Positions 53,833 to 63,362 of a stretch of DNA of 64,000 bases are shown one piece after another. The stretch is from positions 2,577,001 through 2,641,000 of the forward strand of contig NC_015638.1 in NCBI RefSeq assembly GCF_000211855.2. Reading direction: 5' to 3'. Source of the DNA: Lacinutrix sp. 5H-3-7-4. GTDB taxonomy: Bacteria; Bacteroidota; Bacteroidia; Flavobacteriales; Flavobacteriaceae. The position numbers and the translations under genes are program-made. The notes below the pieces were generated by a model. The model did not search any database. It was not told the DNA's origin and was given only the letters and a program-made list of their open reading frames with translations. Numbering within the stretch: position 1 is the first letter of the stretch; each line of letters starts with the position of its first letter.

Positions 53833-54090
53833 ATGTTAAAAATATTATTAATTATATTACTTGTTTATTTTGGTGTTAAAATTCTCTCTAGACTTTTTGC
53901 ACCTTTATTACTTAAATACTTATCTAACAAAGCTGCCGAGCGTTTTGGAGGTCAGTTTAGAGATTTTGGAAATCAAAAACAGCAATCACCAAGACAAAAA
54001 GAAGGTGAGATTTCTATAGAAAAAATGCCAAATAAAAAAGAATCTAATACTACAGTTGGAGAATATGTTGATTACGAAGAGATTGATTAA
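53833..54090 (+). CDS. DUF4834 family small membrane protein
   Basis: 85 residues: one N-terminal span (about 2-18), an amphipathic Leu-rich segment (RLFAPLLLKYLSNKA) and a Lys/Glu/Gln-rich tail ending VGEYVDYEEID, the typical DUF4834 end. Common in Flavobacteriaceae, function unknown. Stands before the polysaccharide-type YfhO gene (78-base gap). Confidence 0.85.
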   Translation: MLKILLIILLVYFGVKILSRLFAPLLLKYLSNKAAERFGGQFRDFGNQKQQSPRQKEGEISIEKMPNKKESNTTVGEYVDYEEID

Positions 54091-54168
54091 GTAGTAATTT
54101 CATTTTACTTACAACACTTTTCTAAAAAATTATGATTAATTTTCACTTTCATAATTTCAAACTATTTT

Positions 54169-56586
54169 ATGCAACCAGCGTTTAAAAAACTCCTACCACA
54201 TTTATTAGTATTTATTGGTTTTATAATCCTTTCTTTGGCTTATTTTAGTCCAGTTTTACAAGGAAAACAAATTTTGCAAAGTGATATCGTTCAATATAAC
54301 GGTATGGCAAAACAGCAGCGTGATTTTAAAGCAGCTACTGGACAAGAAACCTATTGGACTAATAGTGCTTTTGGTGGTATGCCTACGTATCAATTAGGTG
54401 CAAGATACCCTCATAATTACATTAAAAAATTAGACTCTGCATTACGTTTTTTACCAAGACCTGCAGATTATCTTTTTCTGTATTTTCTAGGATTTTACAT
54501 ATTGCTAATAAGTTTAAAAGTAGATTTTAAATTGGCAGCGCTTGGAGCTTTAGCTTTTGGTTTTTCTACATATTTAGTAATTATTTTAGGAGTAGGCCAT
54601 AATAGTAAAGCACATGCTATTGCTTATATGCCTCTAGTTTTAAGCGGTATTATTCTCACCTTTAGAAAAAAGTATATTCTTGGCTTTTTGGTCACTGCAA
54701 TTGCAATGGGATTAGAATTGGTAGCGAATCATTTTCAAATGACGTATTACTTACTAATTCTTGTTATTATATTAGGTATTGCATACTTAATAGATGCTTA
54801 TAAAAAGCAAACATTACCACATTATTTTAAATCTGTTGGTATTATGGTTGTAGCTGTTATTCTTGCTATAGGAATGAATGCTACAAATATTTTAGCCACA
54901 CAAGAATATGTGAAAGAAAGTACCAGAGGAAAAAGTGAATTAACCATAAACCCAGATGGCTCTCCAAAACCAGTAGCTACAGGATTACCAAAAGAAAAGA
55001 TTACAGAATATAGTTACGGGTTTTTAGAAACATTTAATTTATACATTCCAAGACTTTTAGGTGGAGGAATGAGTGAAAATGTAGGTAAAGATTCTGCTTT
55101 TTACGATTTCTATATTTCTCAAGGAGCATCGCCATTGCAAGCTAAAGACGCAGTAAAAACGGCACCGCTTTATTGGGGAAGTCAACCTATTGTTGAAGCT
55201 CCAGCGTATGTAGGAGCAGTAGTTCTTTTTCTTTTTGTTTTTGCTTTGTTTTTAATTAAAGGACGATTAAAATGGTGGATTGTTGGAGGCGCAGTAATTT
55301 CATTACTACTATCCTACGGAAAGAATTTAGAATTTTTAACCAACTTTTTTATAGATTATGTTCCTTTTTACGATAAGTTTAGAGCAGTAACTTCTATACA
55401 AGTAATTTTAGAATTATGTATACCAATACTTGCTGTATTTGGTTTATCTCGATTATTTAACAATTTTGAAAAAGAAGAACAAAAAAAGAAAGCTTTACTG
55501 TATAGTGTTAGTATAACAGCAGGATTAGCTGTAATATTTCTTTTATTTAGATATACTGGAATTTTAGATTTTGAAGGCGGAAGAGATGCTAGTTTTAAAC
55601 AAAATTATGGTCCAGATTTTTTAAACGCTATAGTTGAAGACCGAAAATCTATTTTCACCACAGATACATTAAGATCATTAATATTAGTTTTATTATCTGG
55701 AAGTATTATTTACCTATTTATAAACAAAAAAATATCTGAAGTAAAAGTTATTATTGCTTTTGCAGCACTTATAATTTTCGATTTAGTTGGTGTAGATAGG
55801 CGTTATGTTAATACCGAAAATTTTGTATCTGCAAGACAAGTATCACAACCGTTTCAAGCCAATGCAGCAGATGTCCAAATTTTAAATGATAAAGAAAACT
55901 TTAGAGTGTTTGATGTTGCTTCTGGTGGAGCAAAAGCATCATTTTTCCATAATTCATTAACAGGATATCATGCAGCAAAATTAAAACGTTATGATGAGTT
56001 ATTCGATTTTTATATTGCTCAAAATAATTTGAATGTTTTAAATATGCTAAATACTAAGTATATTATAGCTCCAGACGAATCACAAAAACCGTATCCATAT
56101 TTAAATAAAGATGCAAATGGAAATGCTTGGTTTATTGAAGATTTAAAGAAGGTAAATTCTGCAAATGAAGAAATTACAAGTTTAGCAAATTTAGATACTA
56201 AAAAAGAAGCAGTTTACACTAATGAAGAAACATTAAATGCAAAATATAAAGTAGATTCTTTAGCATCAATTTCTGTTTTAGAATATAAGCCTAACTATAT
56301 TAAATACGAATCTAAAAACCTAAATGATGGTTATGCAGTTTTTTCAGAAATATATTATAAAGAAGGATGGCATGCATACATAGATGGTACTAAAGCACCT
56401 TTTAACCGTGTTAATTATGTACTTAGAGGTATGCAAATTCCAAAAGGAAGGCATATTATAGAGTTTAAATTTGAACCAGAAGTTGTACAACAAGGTATTA
56501 CAATCTCACTAGCAAGCTCTGGAGTATTGTTACTTTTAATTATAGGCGGATTATTTTACAGTTTGAAACAAAAAAATGAAGAATAA
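54169..56586 (+). CDS. YfhO-type membrane protein (GT-C-like)
   Basis: 805 residues with about 11-13 spans over residues 10-540 and a long extracytoplasmic C-terminal domain before a last span (about 777-797). The YfhO family is a GT-C-fold membrane protein group, in Bacillus linked to teichoic acid glycosylation. The polar loop QQRDFKAATGQETYWTNSAF near residue 49-68 is on the outer side. The next gene, a cytosolic glycosyltransferase, overlaps its end by 11 bases, and a flippase gene follows, so it may glycosylate or polymerise a cell-surface sugar polymer. Confidence 0.87.
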   Translation: MQPAFKKLLPHLLVFIGFIILSLAYFSPVLQGKQILQSDIVQYNGMAKQQRDFKAATGQETYWTNSAFGGMPTYQLGARYPHNYIKKLDSALRFLPRPADYLFLYFLGFYILLISLKVDFKLAALGALAFGFSTYLVIILGVGHNSKAHAIAYMPLVLSGIILTFRKKYILGFLVTAIAMGLELVANHFQMTYYLLILVIILGIAYLIDAYKKQTLPHYFKSVGIMVVAVILAIGMNATNILATQEYVKESTRGKSELTINPDGSPKPVATGLPKEKITEYSYGFLETFNLYIPRLLGGGMSENVGKDSAFYDFYISQGASPLQAKDAVKTAPLYWGSQPIVEAPAYVGAVVLFLFVFALFLIKGRLKWWIVGGAVISLLLSYGKNLEFLTNFFIDYVPFYDKFRAVTSIQVILELCIPILAVFGLSRLFNNFEKEEQKKKALLYSVSITAGLAVIFLLFRYTGILDFEGGRDASFKQNYGPDFLNAIVEDRKSIFTTDTLRSLILVLLSGSIIYLFINKKISEVKVIIAFAALIIFDLVGVDRRYVNTENFVSARQVSQPFQANAADVQILNDKENFRVFDVASGGAKASFFHNSLTGYHAAKLKRYDELFDFYIAQNNLNVLNMLNTKYIIAPDESQKPYPYLNKDANGNAWFIEDLKKVNSANEEITSLANLDTKKEAVYTNEETLNAKYKVDSLASISVLEYKPNYIKYESKNLNDGYAVFSEIYYKEGWHAYIDGTKAPFNRVNYVLRGMQIPKGRHIIEFKFEPEVVQQGITISLASSGVLLLLIIGGLFYSLKQKNEE

Positions 56587-57871
56587 AAAGGTTTTAATTA
56601 TTACATATTATTGGCCACCAGCTGGAGGACCAGGCGTACAACGTTGGCTAAAATTTGTAAAATATTTGCCAGAATTTGGCGTAGAACCTATTGTGTATTG
56701 TCCTTATAATCCTATTTATCCTCAGGTTGATGAGAGTCTTCTAGATGAAGTACCTGAGAATATTACCATTTTAAAGCAACCTATTAGAGAACCATACAAG
56801 CTAGCTAATTTTTTTTCTAAACAGTCTAAAACAATTAGTAAAGGCATAATTCCAGAAAACGAAAAACAAGGACTGTTGCAAAAAGCAATGCTTTATATTC
56901 GTGGCAATTTTTTTATTCCTGATGCTAGAAAAGGTTGGGTTAAACCATCGTTTAAATATTTATCAACTTACATTTCAGATTTTAATATTGATACTATTGT
57001 AACTACTGGTCCGCCACACAGTTTGCATTTAATTGGTCTAAAATTAAAAGAGAAATACAATGATTTAAATTGGATTGCAGATTTTAGAGATCCATGGACA
57101 ACTATTGGCTATCATAAACAACTAAAATTAACAAAGGCTTCTAAAAAGAAACATAAAATTCTTGAAAAAGCAGTTTTAAACTGTGCTAACCAAATTTTAG
57201 TAACTAGTAATAATACTAAAAAAGAATTTGAAGCGATTACCAATAATCCAATAACTGTTATTACAAATGGTTATGATAACGAAAACATAGAAAGTGTACC
57301 TTTAGATAAAGCATTTACATTTTCACATATTGGGTCTTTACTTTCAAAACGAAATCCTGAAAATCTTTGGAAGATATTTAAAGAATTAATTAATGAAAAC
57401 GAAGCATTTAAAAAGGCGTTTAAGTTAGTATTGGTAGGTTCTGTTAGTGATACTATTTTAAAATCTATTGCAGCATATGGTTTAACAAATTTTTTAGATA
57501 ATGTTGGCTATGTGTCTCATAAAGAATCTATTAAATACCAAAAAAAATCTCAAGTATTATTACTTATAGAAATAGATTCAATAGACACTAAGGCTATAAT
57601 ACCTGGAAAGTTATTTGAGTATATGGCTTCACAAAGACCAATTCTTGCCATTGGGCCAAAAGATACAGATGTAGAACGTATTTTAAAATCAACCAATAGT
57701 GGTAGCTATTTTAATTATAATAGTGATAACGATTTAAAAAATGAAATATTAAAACATTTTGAAGCCTTTAAGCATAACAATTTAAAAGTTAATGCTATAG
57801 GTTTAGAGCAGTATAGTCGTAAAAATTTAACAAGAGAATTATCTAAAGTTATATTAAAGCCTGTTACGTAG
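56576..57871 (+). CDS. Glycosyltransferase, GT4 (GT-B) family
   Basis: 431 residues, GT-B fold. The N-terminal half begins KVLIITYYWPPAGGPGVQRW with the Gly-rich donor loop; the C-terminal half has the GT4-type KLFEYMASQRPILAIGPKDT (nucleotide-sugar site with Glu). Overlaps the YfhO gene by 11 bases and is followed by a flippase gene after 35 bases. Takes part in building an envelope sugar, exact sugar not readable. Confidence 0.9.
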   Translation: MKNKKVLIITYYWPPAGGPGVQRWLKFVKYLPEFGVEPIVYCPYNPIYPQVDESLLDEVPENITILKQPIREPYKLANFFSKQSKTISKGIIPENEKQGLLQKAMLYIRGNFFIPDARKGWVKPSFKYLSTYISDFNIDTIVTTGPPHSLHLIGLKLKEKYNDLNWIADFRDPWTTIGYHKQLKLTKASKKKHKILEKAVLNCANQILVTSNNTKKEFEAITNNPITVITNGYDNENIESVPLDKAFTFSHIGSLLSKRNPENLWKIFKELINENEAFKKAFKLVLVGSVSDTILKSIAAYGLTNFLDNVGYVSHKESIKYQKKSQVLLLIEIDSIDTKAIIPGKLFEYMASQRPILAIGPKDTDVERILKSTNSGSYFNYNSDNDLKNEILKHFEAFKHNNLKVNAIGLEQYSRKNLTRELSKVILKPVT

Positions 57872-57906
57872 TAGCATATTCTTCAGGTTTTAAATTTTAA
57901 AAATAT

Positions 57907-59361
57907 ATGGGAGTAGTTGTAAACCAATCTATTAAAAATACTATAATCACTTATATTGGTTTTGGTATTGGTGCAATTAACATCTTGTTTTTATTTACCA
58001 ATTTTGTTAGTGATACCTATTTTGGTTTAATAACATTTATATTTTCTACGGCAAATATTTTAATGCCACTCATGGCATTTGGTGCACATAACACAATTAT
58101 AAAATTTTATACTTCTTTTAAAACAAGGCAATCTCAAAACAATTTTTTAAGCTTAATGTTGTTATTGCCGTTGTTACTTATTATTCCTGGGATTTTAATA
58201 ACTTATTTTTCTTTCGATTTTTTAAGTAACTGGTTGTCATCTCAAAATAGTATTGTAAAAAGTTATACATGGTATATTTTTATTAGTGCAGTAGCTTTTG
58301 CATATTTCGAAATTTTTTATGCATGGAGTAGAGTGCAAATGCAAAGTGTTTTTGGAAATTTTATGAAAGAAGTATTTCATAGAATTACAACCACTATTTT
58401 ATTAATTCTATTGTATTTTGGACTCCTTACGGCAGAAGAATTAGTACTTTGTATGGTTGCCGTTTATGTACTTAGAATGTTAATTATGAGTGCTTATGCC
58501 TTTAGTTTAAGGTTTCCTATTTTTAAAAGTTTTAAAATTTATAACGGAATTAAAATAATAAAATATGCAGCCTTAATAATTGTTGCAGGTTCTGTAGCCA
58601 ATATGATTTTAGAAATAGATAAATTCATGATTGGTAAATATGTAACCATAGAAAATGTAGCGTATTACGGTGTTGCTATTTACATTGCAACAGTTATAGG
58701 AGTTCCAGCTAGAGCAATGCAGCAAATAACGTACCCATTAACAGCTAAGTTGTTAAATAATAAAAATAATAAAGAGTTAAGCCTACTTTATAGAAAAAGC
58801 TCATTAAACCTTTTTATTATTGGTGGCTTTATTTTTTTACTAATTATTTTAAATATAAATCAACTTTATAAACTTTTACCAACCGATTATAGCGAGGGTT
58901 TAATAGTTGTTTTTGTAATAGGTATATCAAAACTTTTTGATACTATTTTAGGAAATAATAATGCCATTTTATTTTATAGTGATTATTATAGAGTAGTATT
59001 GTTAATGGGCGTGTTTTTAGTAATAGTTACCGTTTTATTAAATGTATATTTTATTCCAAACTATGGTATAAATGGAGCTTCTTATGCAACAGCACTAGCT
59101 ATATTTTTATATAATATTATAAAACTAGGCTTTGTTCATTTTAAAATGAAAATGCAACCATTTACAGTAGCAACAGGTAAAACATTTTGTTTAATTATTG
59201 CATGTGTTTTAGCATTTTATTTTTGGGATTTTAGGTTTCATTCTTTATTAAATATTGCTGTAAAATCTCTGTTGCTAGCTATTTGTTATGGCTTTATTGT
59301 GTACAGGTTTAATCTTTCAGAAGATGTTACAAGTTTGATAAATAAACTTATAAAACGCTAA
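57907..59361 (+). CDS. Oligosaccharide flippase, Wzx-like (MATE/MVF fold)
   Basis: 484 residues with about 12-14 spans and no large loops, as in Wzx/RfbX flippases that move lipid-linked sugar across the inner membrane. The N-terminal pattern (TIITYIGFGIGAINILFLF) and a polar helix near residue 240 (ILEIDKFMIGKYVTIENVA) fit. Last gene of the DUF4834/YfhO/GT group, ended by an imperfect hairpin. Confidence 0.87.
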   Translation: MGVVVNQSIKNTIITYIGFGIGAINILFLFTNFVSDTYFGLITFIFSTANILMPLMAFGAHNTIIKFYTSFKTRQSQNNFLSLMLLLPLLLIIPGILITYFSFDFLSNWLSSQNSIVKSYTWYIFISAVAFAYFEIFYAWSRVQMQSVFGNFMKEVFHRITTTILLILLYFGLLTAEELVLCMVAVYVLRMLIMSAYAFSLRFPIFKSFKIYNGIKIIKYAALIIVAGSVANMILEIDKFMIGKYVTIENVAYYGVAIYIATVIGVPARAMQQITYPLTAKLLNNKNNKELSLLYRKSSLNLFIIGGFIFLLIILNINQLYKLLPTDYSEGLIVVFVIGISKLFDTILGNNNAILFYSDYYRVVLLMGVFLVIVTVLLNVYFIPNYGINGASYATALAIFLYNIIKLGFVHFKMKMQPFTVATGKTFCLIIACVLAFYFWDFRFHSLLNIAVKSLLLAICYGFIVYRFNLSEDVTSLINKLIKR

Positions 59362-59409
59362 AAATCCTGCTAAAATGTTTTGGGAGCACATTATAACAGG
59401 ATTTTATTT
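59360..59409. terminator. Long hairpin terminator after the flippase gene
   Basis: aaaatcctg (59361-59369) pairs with caggatttt (59397-59405), extended by a weaker inner pairing, followed by T-rich DNA. Lies between the converging flippase and secreted basic-protein genes. Confidence 0.6.
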
Positions 59410-59439
59410 TTTCTGTGTAAATACAGAAAATTCTATATT

Positions 59440-60576
59440 TTAACCTCTACGGTTTCTTGAGTTTCTAGACGTACTTTTAGAACGTGAACTTGAGCTTCTA
59501 GAACTTTTACTTTGTACTTTACTACTTTTTCTAGGTGTAGATTTTACAGCACTTCTAGTTTGTTTTGTTCTAGTAGAACTAGGCCTTACATTTTTAGTTC
59601 TAGTACTTTTAGTTCTAACACTAGAACGCGTTTTTGGTGTTGCCGCTTTTGTATTACTTCTTACATTTCCACGCGTATTACTTTTTATTCTAGTAGATGT
59701 ACTTTTTCTAGTTGTACTGCTTTTAGCTTTAGCATTACTATTATTACGTTGCCCACCAATAACAGTATTATATCTTGTTCTAGATCTTGGAGCTGTAGCC
59801 GTATTATTACGCGTTCTAGATCTTGAGTTGGTAACATTTGCATTACTTCTTCTTGTATGGTTTGCTTTAACGCGGCCATTGGTTCTTGAAGCATAACTTC
59901 TATTTCTTACTACAGTATTTCCTCGTCTGCTTGCAACAGCAGTAGTTCTGCGGTAGTTGTTTCTATAAGGTCTATCGTATCTATAACGAATAGGTGTATA
60001 ATATTGTCTGTATGGTCTATTATATACTACACAGTAATTTACAGGAGGAATAGCATAAAATCTATGCCAAGGTCTATAAACATAAGCTCTGTTGTAAACA
60101 TTTATAAAACCAGTATAATGAGAAAATACATTATATGTATTATAGTGAACATATAAACCTCCAACACGAGAAATGTAACCTCTGTTATTATAGTTTATAA
60201 AAACATCACCAGCCTGTACAATTCTACCATAGTGGTCGTAAAATATTGGAGTATTTTCAATTTGAATAACGGCGCCAAACTCATCATACTGTACATAAGC
60301 GCTATAATCGTAACCTGTATTAAAACTAATATTTACATTATTGGTATTAACTGAAACAGCAACATTTGGACCATAATTAGGCATATAGAAATCAAATTGA
60401 CCATCTGCATAAACAGAGAATTCTATACCTTGTTCATTAAATATAAAAGATTTACCATAACCTCTATAAGCATTTGTAGTATTGGTTTCTATAGATTTTA
60501 GCGTGTTAGTATTGTCTGCATTTACAGTAAAACTCGTAAAAAGTAATGCTGAAAAAAAGTACATTAATTGTTTCAT
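59440..60576 (-). CDS. Secreted protein with basic Ser/Arg/Thr-rich tail
   Basis: 378 residues. Signal peptide (about 1-20, TSFTVNA). The region 45-165 has a repeated YxxG-like beta motif (GIEFSVYADGQFDFY, GRIVQAGDVFINYNNRGYIS, GGLYVHYNTYNV). From about 205 to the end the sequence is dominated by Arg, Lys, Ser, Thr and Asn (for example SSRSSSSRSKSTSRNSRNRRG), so it is very basic and of low complexity. The N-terminal motif is shared with the 61375-62079 gene. Probably outside the cell or periplasmic; may bind acidic polymers or DNA. Unknown function. Confidence 0.75.
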   Translation of the reverse strand: MKQLMYFFSALLFTSFTVNADNTNTLKSIETNTTNAYRGYGKSFIFNEQGIEFSVYADGQFDFYMPNYGPNVAVSVNTNNVNISFNTGYDYSAYVQYDEFGAVIQIENTPIFYDHYGRIVQAGDVFINYNNRGYISRVGGLYVHYNTYNVFSHYTGFINVYNRAYVYRPWHRFYAIPPVNYCVVYNRPYRQYYTPIRYRYDRPYRNNYRRTTAVASRRGNTVVRNRSYASRTNGRVKANHTRRSNANVTNSRSRTRNNTATAPRSRTRYNTVIGGQRNNSNAKAKSSTTRKSTSTRIKSNTRGNVRSNTKAATPKTRSSVRTKSTRTKNVRPSSTRTKQTRSAVKSTPRKSSKVQSKSSRSSSSRSKSTSRNSRNRRG

Positions 60577-60646
60577 AATAATTCGTTTTTAAGATTGAAT
60601 ATTAAGTAAAATACAAGCATCGTGCCAAAATCGAAAACGTGTATGT

Positions 60647-60677
60647 TTTGTAAACCGAAGAAATACACGTAGTTTCG
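60647..60677 (+). promoter_or_regulatory. Promoter of the DEAD-box-like gene
   Basis: TTTG at 60647-60650, 19-base spacer, TAGTTTCG at 60670-60677 (one mismatch to TAnnTTTG). A similar TTTCGC variant (TATTTTCG, 35990-35997) lies before the 36015 glycosyltransferase gene. Confidence 0.5.
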
Positions 60678-60705
60678 CAGTATACTTATAATTAAGCAGT
60701 AAAAT

Positions 60706-61317
60706 ATGTCTTTTAAAAAATTGAATCCTGAAATTTTAGAAGCTTTAGAAACTAATGGTTTTGAAGCTCCAACACCTTTTCAAAAAAATGTAATACCTAT
60801 TATAAAAGGTGGTGCAAATGTTTTTTGTATTGGAAATAAAGGCTGCGGAAAAACAACAGCAATTATTATTAGTGTAATGCAAAAATTAAAATGTAAGGCT
60901 GAAGGTGATGCTCCTAGAGCTTTAATTTTAGTTGAAACTAAAGCTGATGCCTTAAAATTAAAAGAAGAATTTGAAAAATTTACAAGACGAACAGATTTAA
61001 GGATTTATACCGCTTACGACGAGCAAACTTTAGAGCAACAACGTGAAGAAGTTTATTATGGTCAAGATATTTTAATAGCTACGCCAAAACGCTTAAACAA
61101 GCTTTATTTATTAAATAGTTTAGATTTAAGCCAATTAAAAATGTACATTTTAGAAGATGCAGAATTTGCAGAAAAAGGCGCTTATTTTGCAGCAATAAAC
61201 CGTATTCCAGAAAGTATAGACAAATGTCAATACCTAATATTTGCCGAAAAACTAACACCTAGATTAAAGCGTTTTGAAGACACCTTTATGTTTTTACCTC
61301 AGGTAATAAAACAATAA
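60706..61317 (+). CDS. Half-length DEAD-box protein (RecA1 only, EDAE)
   Basis: 203 residues covering just the first RecA-like domain. Q motif TPFQ, motif I GNKGCGKTT, Ib-like ATPKRL, and motif II present as ILEDAEF where DEAD-box helicases have DEAD. Motif III (SAT) is not seen (FAEKLT instead) and domain 2 with motifs IV-VI is missing, so it should not unwind RNA on its own. The gene has its own promoter and terminator and full normal codon use, so it is a stable short family member and not a broken gene. It lies between two related secreted protein genes on the other strand. Confidence 0.82.
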   Translation: MSFKKLNPEILEALETNGFEAPTPFQKNVIPIIKGGANVFCIGNKGCGKTTAIIISVMQKLKCKAEGDAPRALILVETKADALKLKEEFEKFTRRTDLRIYTAYDEQTLEQQREEVYYGQDILIATPKRLNKLYLLNSLDLSQLKMYILEDAEFAEKGAYFAAINRIPESIDKCQYLIFAEKLTPRLKRFEDTFMFLPQVIKQ

Positions 61318-61355
61318 AAAAATCCCATAAGCCTTTAGGTTTATGGGATTTTTTA
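61315..61355. terminator. Bidirectional terminator between the DEAD-like gene and the 61375 gene
   Basis: aaaaaaatcccataa / ttatgggatttttt stem-loop, A and T runs. Confidence 0.88.
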
Positions 61356-61374
61356 ATTCTAAATAATTAAATAT

Positions 61375-62079
61375 CTATTGTTTTGGTTTTACTGTTTTAA
61401 TTTTTTTCTTTTTTAAAACTTTACCATCTTTTTTATAGTAGTAGTGACCGTTATTTGTATTCCAGTTGCTACCTTGATTATTAGAGTGATTACCAGGACT
61501 AGTTTGTATTAAATTACCCTGATGTTTATTTCTAAAATTTACAAAACCAGTTGTTTTAATAATTTGCCCGAAACGGTTATACTTTATACGTAAACCACCA
61601 ACTTGTGTTAACCAACCTTTACGGTTATATTTCATGTAAACACTACCTAAACGTTTTACCTGGTTGTAACGGTTATAGTTTACAAATACATTACCAACAC
61701 GTCTTACTTTACCATCGTTATCATGCGTTACAATTACACCGCGACTTCTTGGAGTAGAGTAAGTAACTTGAGTTCCTGGTGCACCAAATGTTCTATTAAC
61801 ACCACTACGTTTTGTGTTTGTATTTCTATAATAACCATCATTATAATTATTATGGTTAGATTCTATATTTGTATTAAAATCGAATGCGCCATCTGGAAAA
61901 ATTAAAAATTCTACACCGCGCTCAATAAATTGAATAGGTTCAATAAAATTATAATTGTTATTACTAATTCTATTTTCTAATTGTTTAACTTTATTTAAAG
62001 ATTTCTCTTTTTTTTCAGTTGCTGTTACAGTTGTTAATCCCATTAACAATCCTGTAAATAATAGTACTAATTTTTTCAT
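61375..62079 (-). CDS. Secreted protein related to the 59440 gene product
   Basis: 234 residues with signal peptide (MKKLVLLFTGLLMGLTTVTA). Shares with the 59440 product GVEFLIFPDGAFDFN (there GIEFSVYADGQFDFY) and the repeats RRVGNVFVNYNRYNQ, RLGSVYMKYNRKG and QVGGLRIKYNRFG (three copies of a beta-hairpin-like unit of about 19 residues). It lacks the long basic Ser/Arg tail but ends in a Lys-rich block. Probably a periplasmic or secreted beta protein; unknown role. Confidence 0.78.
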   Translation of the reverse strand: MKKLVLLFTGLLMGLTTVTATEKKEKSLNKVKQLENRISNNNYNFIEPIQFIERGVEFLIFPDGAFDFNTNIESNHNNYNDGYYRNTNTKRSGVNRTFGAPGTQVTYSTPRSRGVIVTHDNDGKVRRVGNVFVNYNRYNQVKRLGSVYMKYNRKGWLTQVGGLRIKYNRFGQIIKTTGFVNFRNKHQGNLIQTSPGNHSNNQGSNWNTNNGHYYYKKDGKVLKKKKIKTVKPKQ

Positions 62080-62293
62080 AGTATTACGGTATTAAATTTA
62101 TGCGTATTTCTGAGCGTTTCAGAAAAGCTTAAAAGCCTACGCGATTTGTTATATACGTTTTCAATATACGTGCCAAACTGTAAAAGTGTTATTTTTACTA
62201 GGTGTTTCAGCCTATTTTAAATAGAGTTTAGTTATTGTTTAAGTTTTTCAAAATTGGTTTTTTATACTATATTTACATGTAGAAACCAACCCA

Positions 62294-63346
62294 ATGTCTT
62301 TAGAATATAAAAGCTGCAAAAACTGCGATTCTAATTTTAGAAGTAGTTATAAATACTGTCCAGAGTGTGGCATGAAATCTAAAGAAGAACTTACCTTAGG
62401 TGTACTTTTTTACAATACAATAAATAACTATTTACTTTACGACTCTAAGTTTTTTAAAAGTTTTATACCATTAATGGTTAAACCAGGTTTTTTGGCTAAT
62501 AAATTTATAGCTGGAAAGCGTTTGTCTTTTTTACATCCTGCCCAATTGTACTTGTTTGTAACTTTTATTTTCTTTTTTATGTTCTCGTTTGTAACCAATA
62601 AGCAAGAATTAAAACTAAATCAAGAATTTAATAAAGCAACTACAGAAATTAAAAATGAATTAGAAGCTCAAAAAAGTGATTCTTTAAATAGAATAGAATT
62701 GTATAACACTTTAAAAAAAACACAGCAGTTTACAGGACAAAATGATAAAGTAATAGATTCTATTGTTGCAAATACAGATTTTAGTAAATCTAAAAATAAA
62801 ATTAGTTTTGGTTACGATGTAAAAAAAGTAGATTCTTTATTAGAAATTAATGCACCTAAAAATGATATTTATCTAGAAATGGGTATGCATGAAAACCCTT
62901 ACTGGATAGAGAAAATAATCTATCCACAAGTTTTAAAATTTCATCAAGAGCAAAATATAGGAACCATTTGGAATTCTATGATAAAAGCAACGCCAATAGC
63001 TCTATTTATACTTTTACCAATATTCGCATTATTATTAAAAATTTTCTATTATAATAAAGGAAAATATGCATACCATTTAGTATTTACATTTTACTTTTTT
63101 TCTTATTTGTTTGTAGTATTTAGTATTCTTTTAATTGCCGATTTTATAACTACAGTACCAGGTTGGATAGATTTATTAATATTACTATCTACTTTTATAT
63201 ACTTGGTAATTGCATTAAAAAAGTTTTATAATCAAGGTTGGTTTTTAAGTTATTTAAAAAGTGCTTTAATTACTTTTTTCTTTTTAATATTTGTAATGCC
63301 TATAGCTTTTGTAGCACTTGGTTTTATTACTTTTTTACTATACTAA
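62294..63346 (+). CDS. DUF3667 membrane protein with N-terminal zinc ribbon
   Basis: 350 residues. A zinc-ribbon-like start (CKNCDSNFRSSYKYCPECGM, two CxxC pairs) is followed by one or two spans (about 75-95), a charged coiled region (about 100-200) and four spans at the C-terminus. This order matches the DUF3667 family. Function unknown; the ribbon may bind nucleic acid or a partner protein. Converges with uvrA; no clear terminator between them. Confidence 0.85.
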   Translation: MSLEYKSCKNCDSNFRSSYKYCPECGMKSKEELTLGVLFYNTINNYLLYDSKFFKSFIPLMVKPGFLANKFIAGKRLSFLHPAQLYLFVTFIFFFMFSFVTNKQELKLNQEFNKATTEIKNELEAQKSDSLNRIELYNTLKKTQQFTGQNDKVIDSIVANTDFSKSKNKISFGYDVKKVDSLLEINAPKNDIYLEMGMHENPYWIEKIIYPQVLKFHQEQNIGTIWNSMIKATPIALFILLPIFALLLKIFYYNKGKYAYHLVFTFYFFSYLFVVFSILLIADFITTVPGWIDLLILLSTFIYLVIALKKFYNQGWFLSYLKSALITFFFLIFVMPIAFVALGFITFLLY

Positions 63347-63362
63347 AAAGCAATTTAAAACA

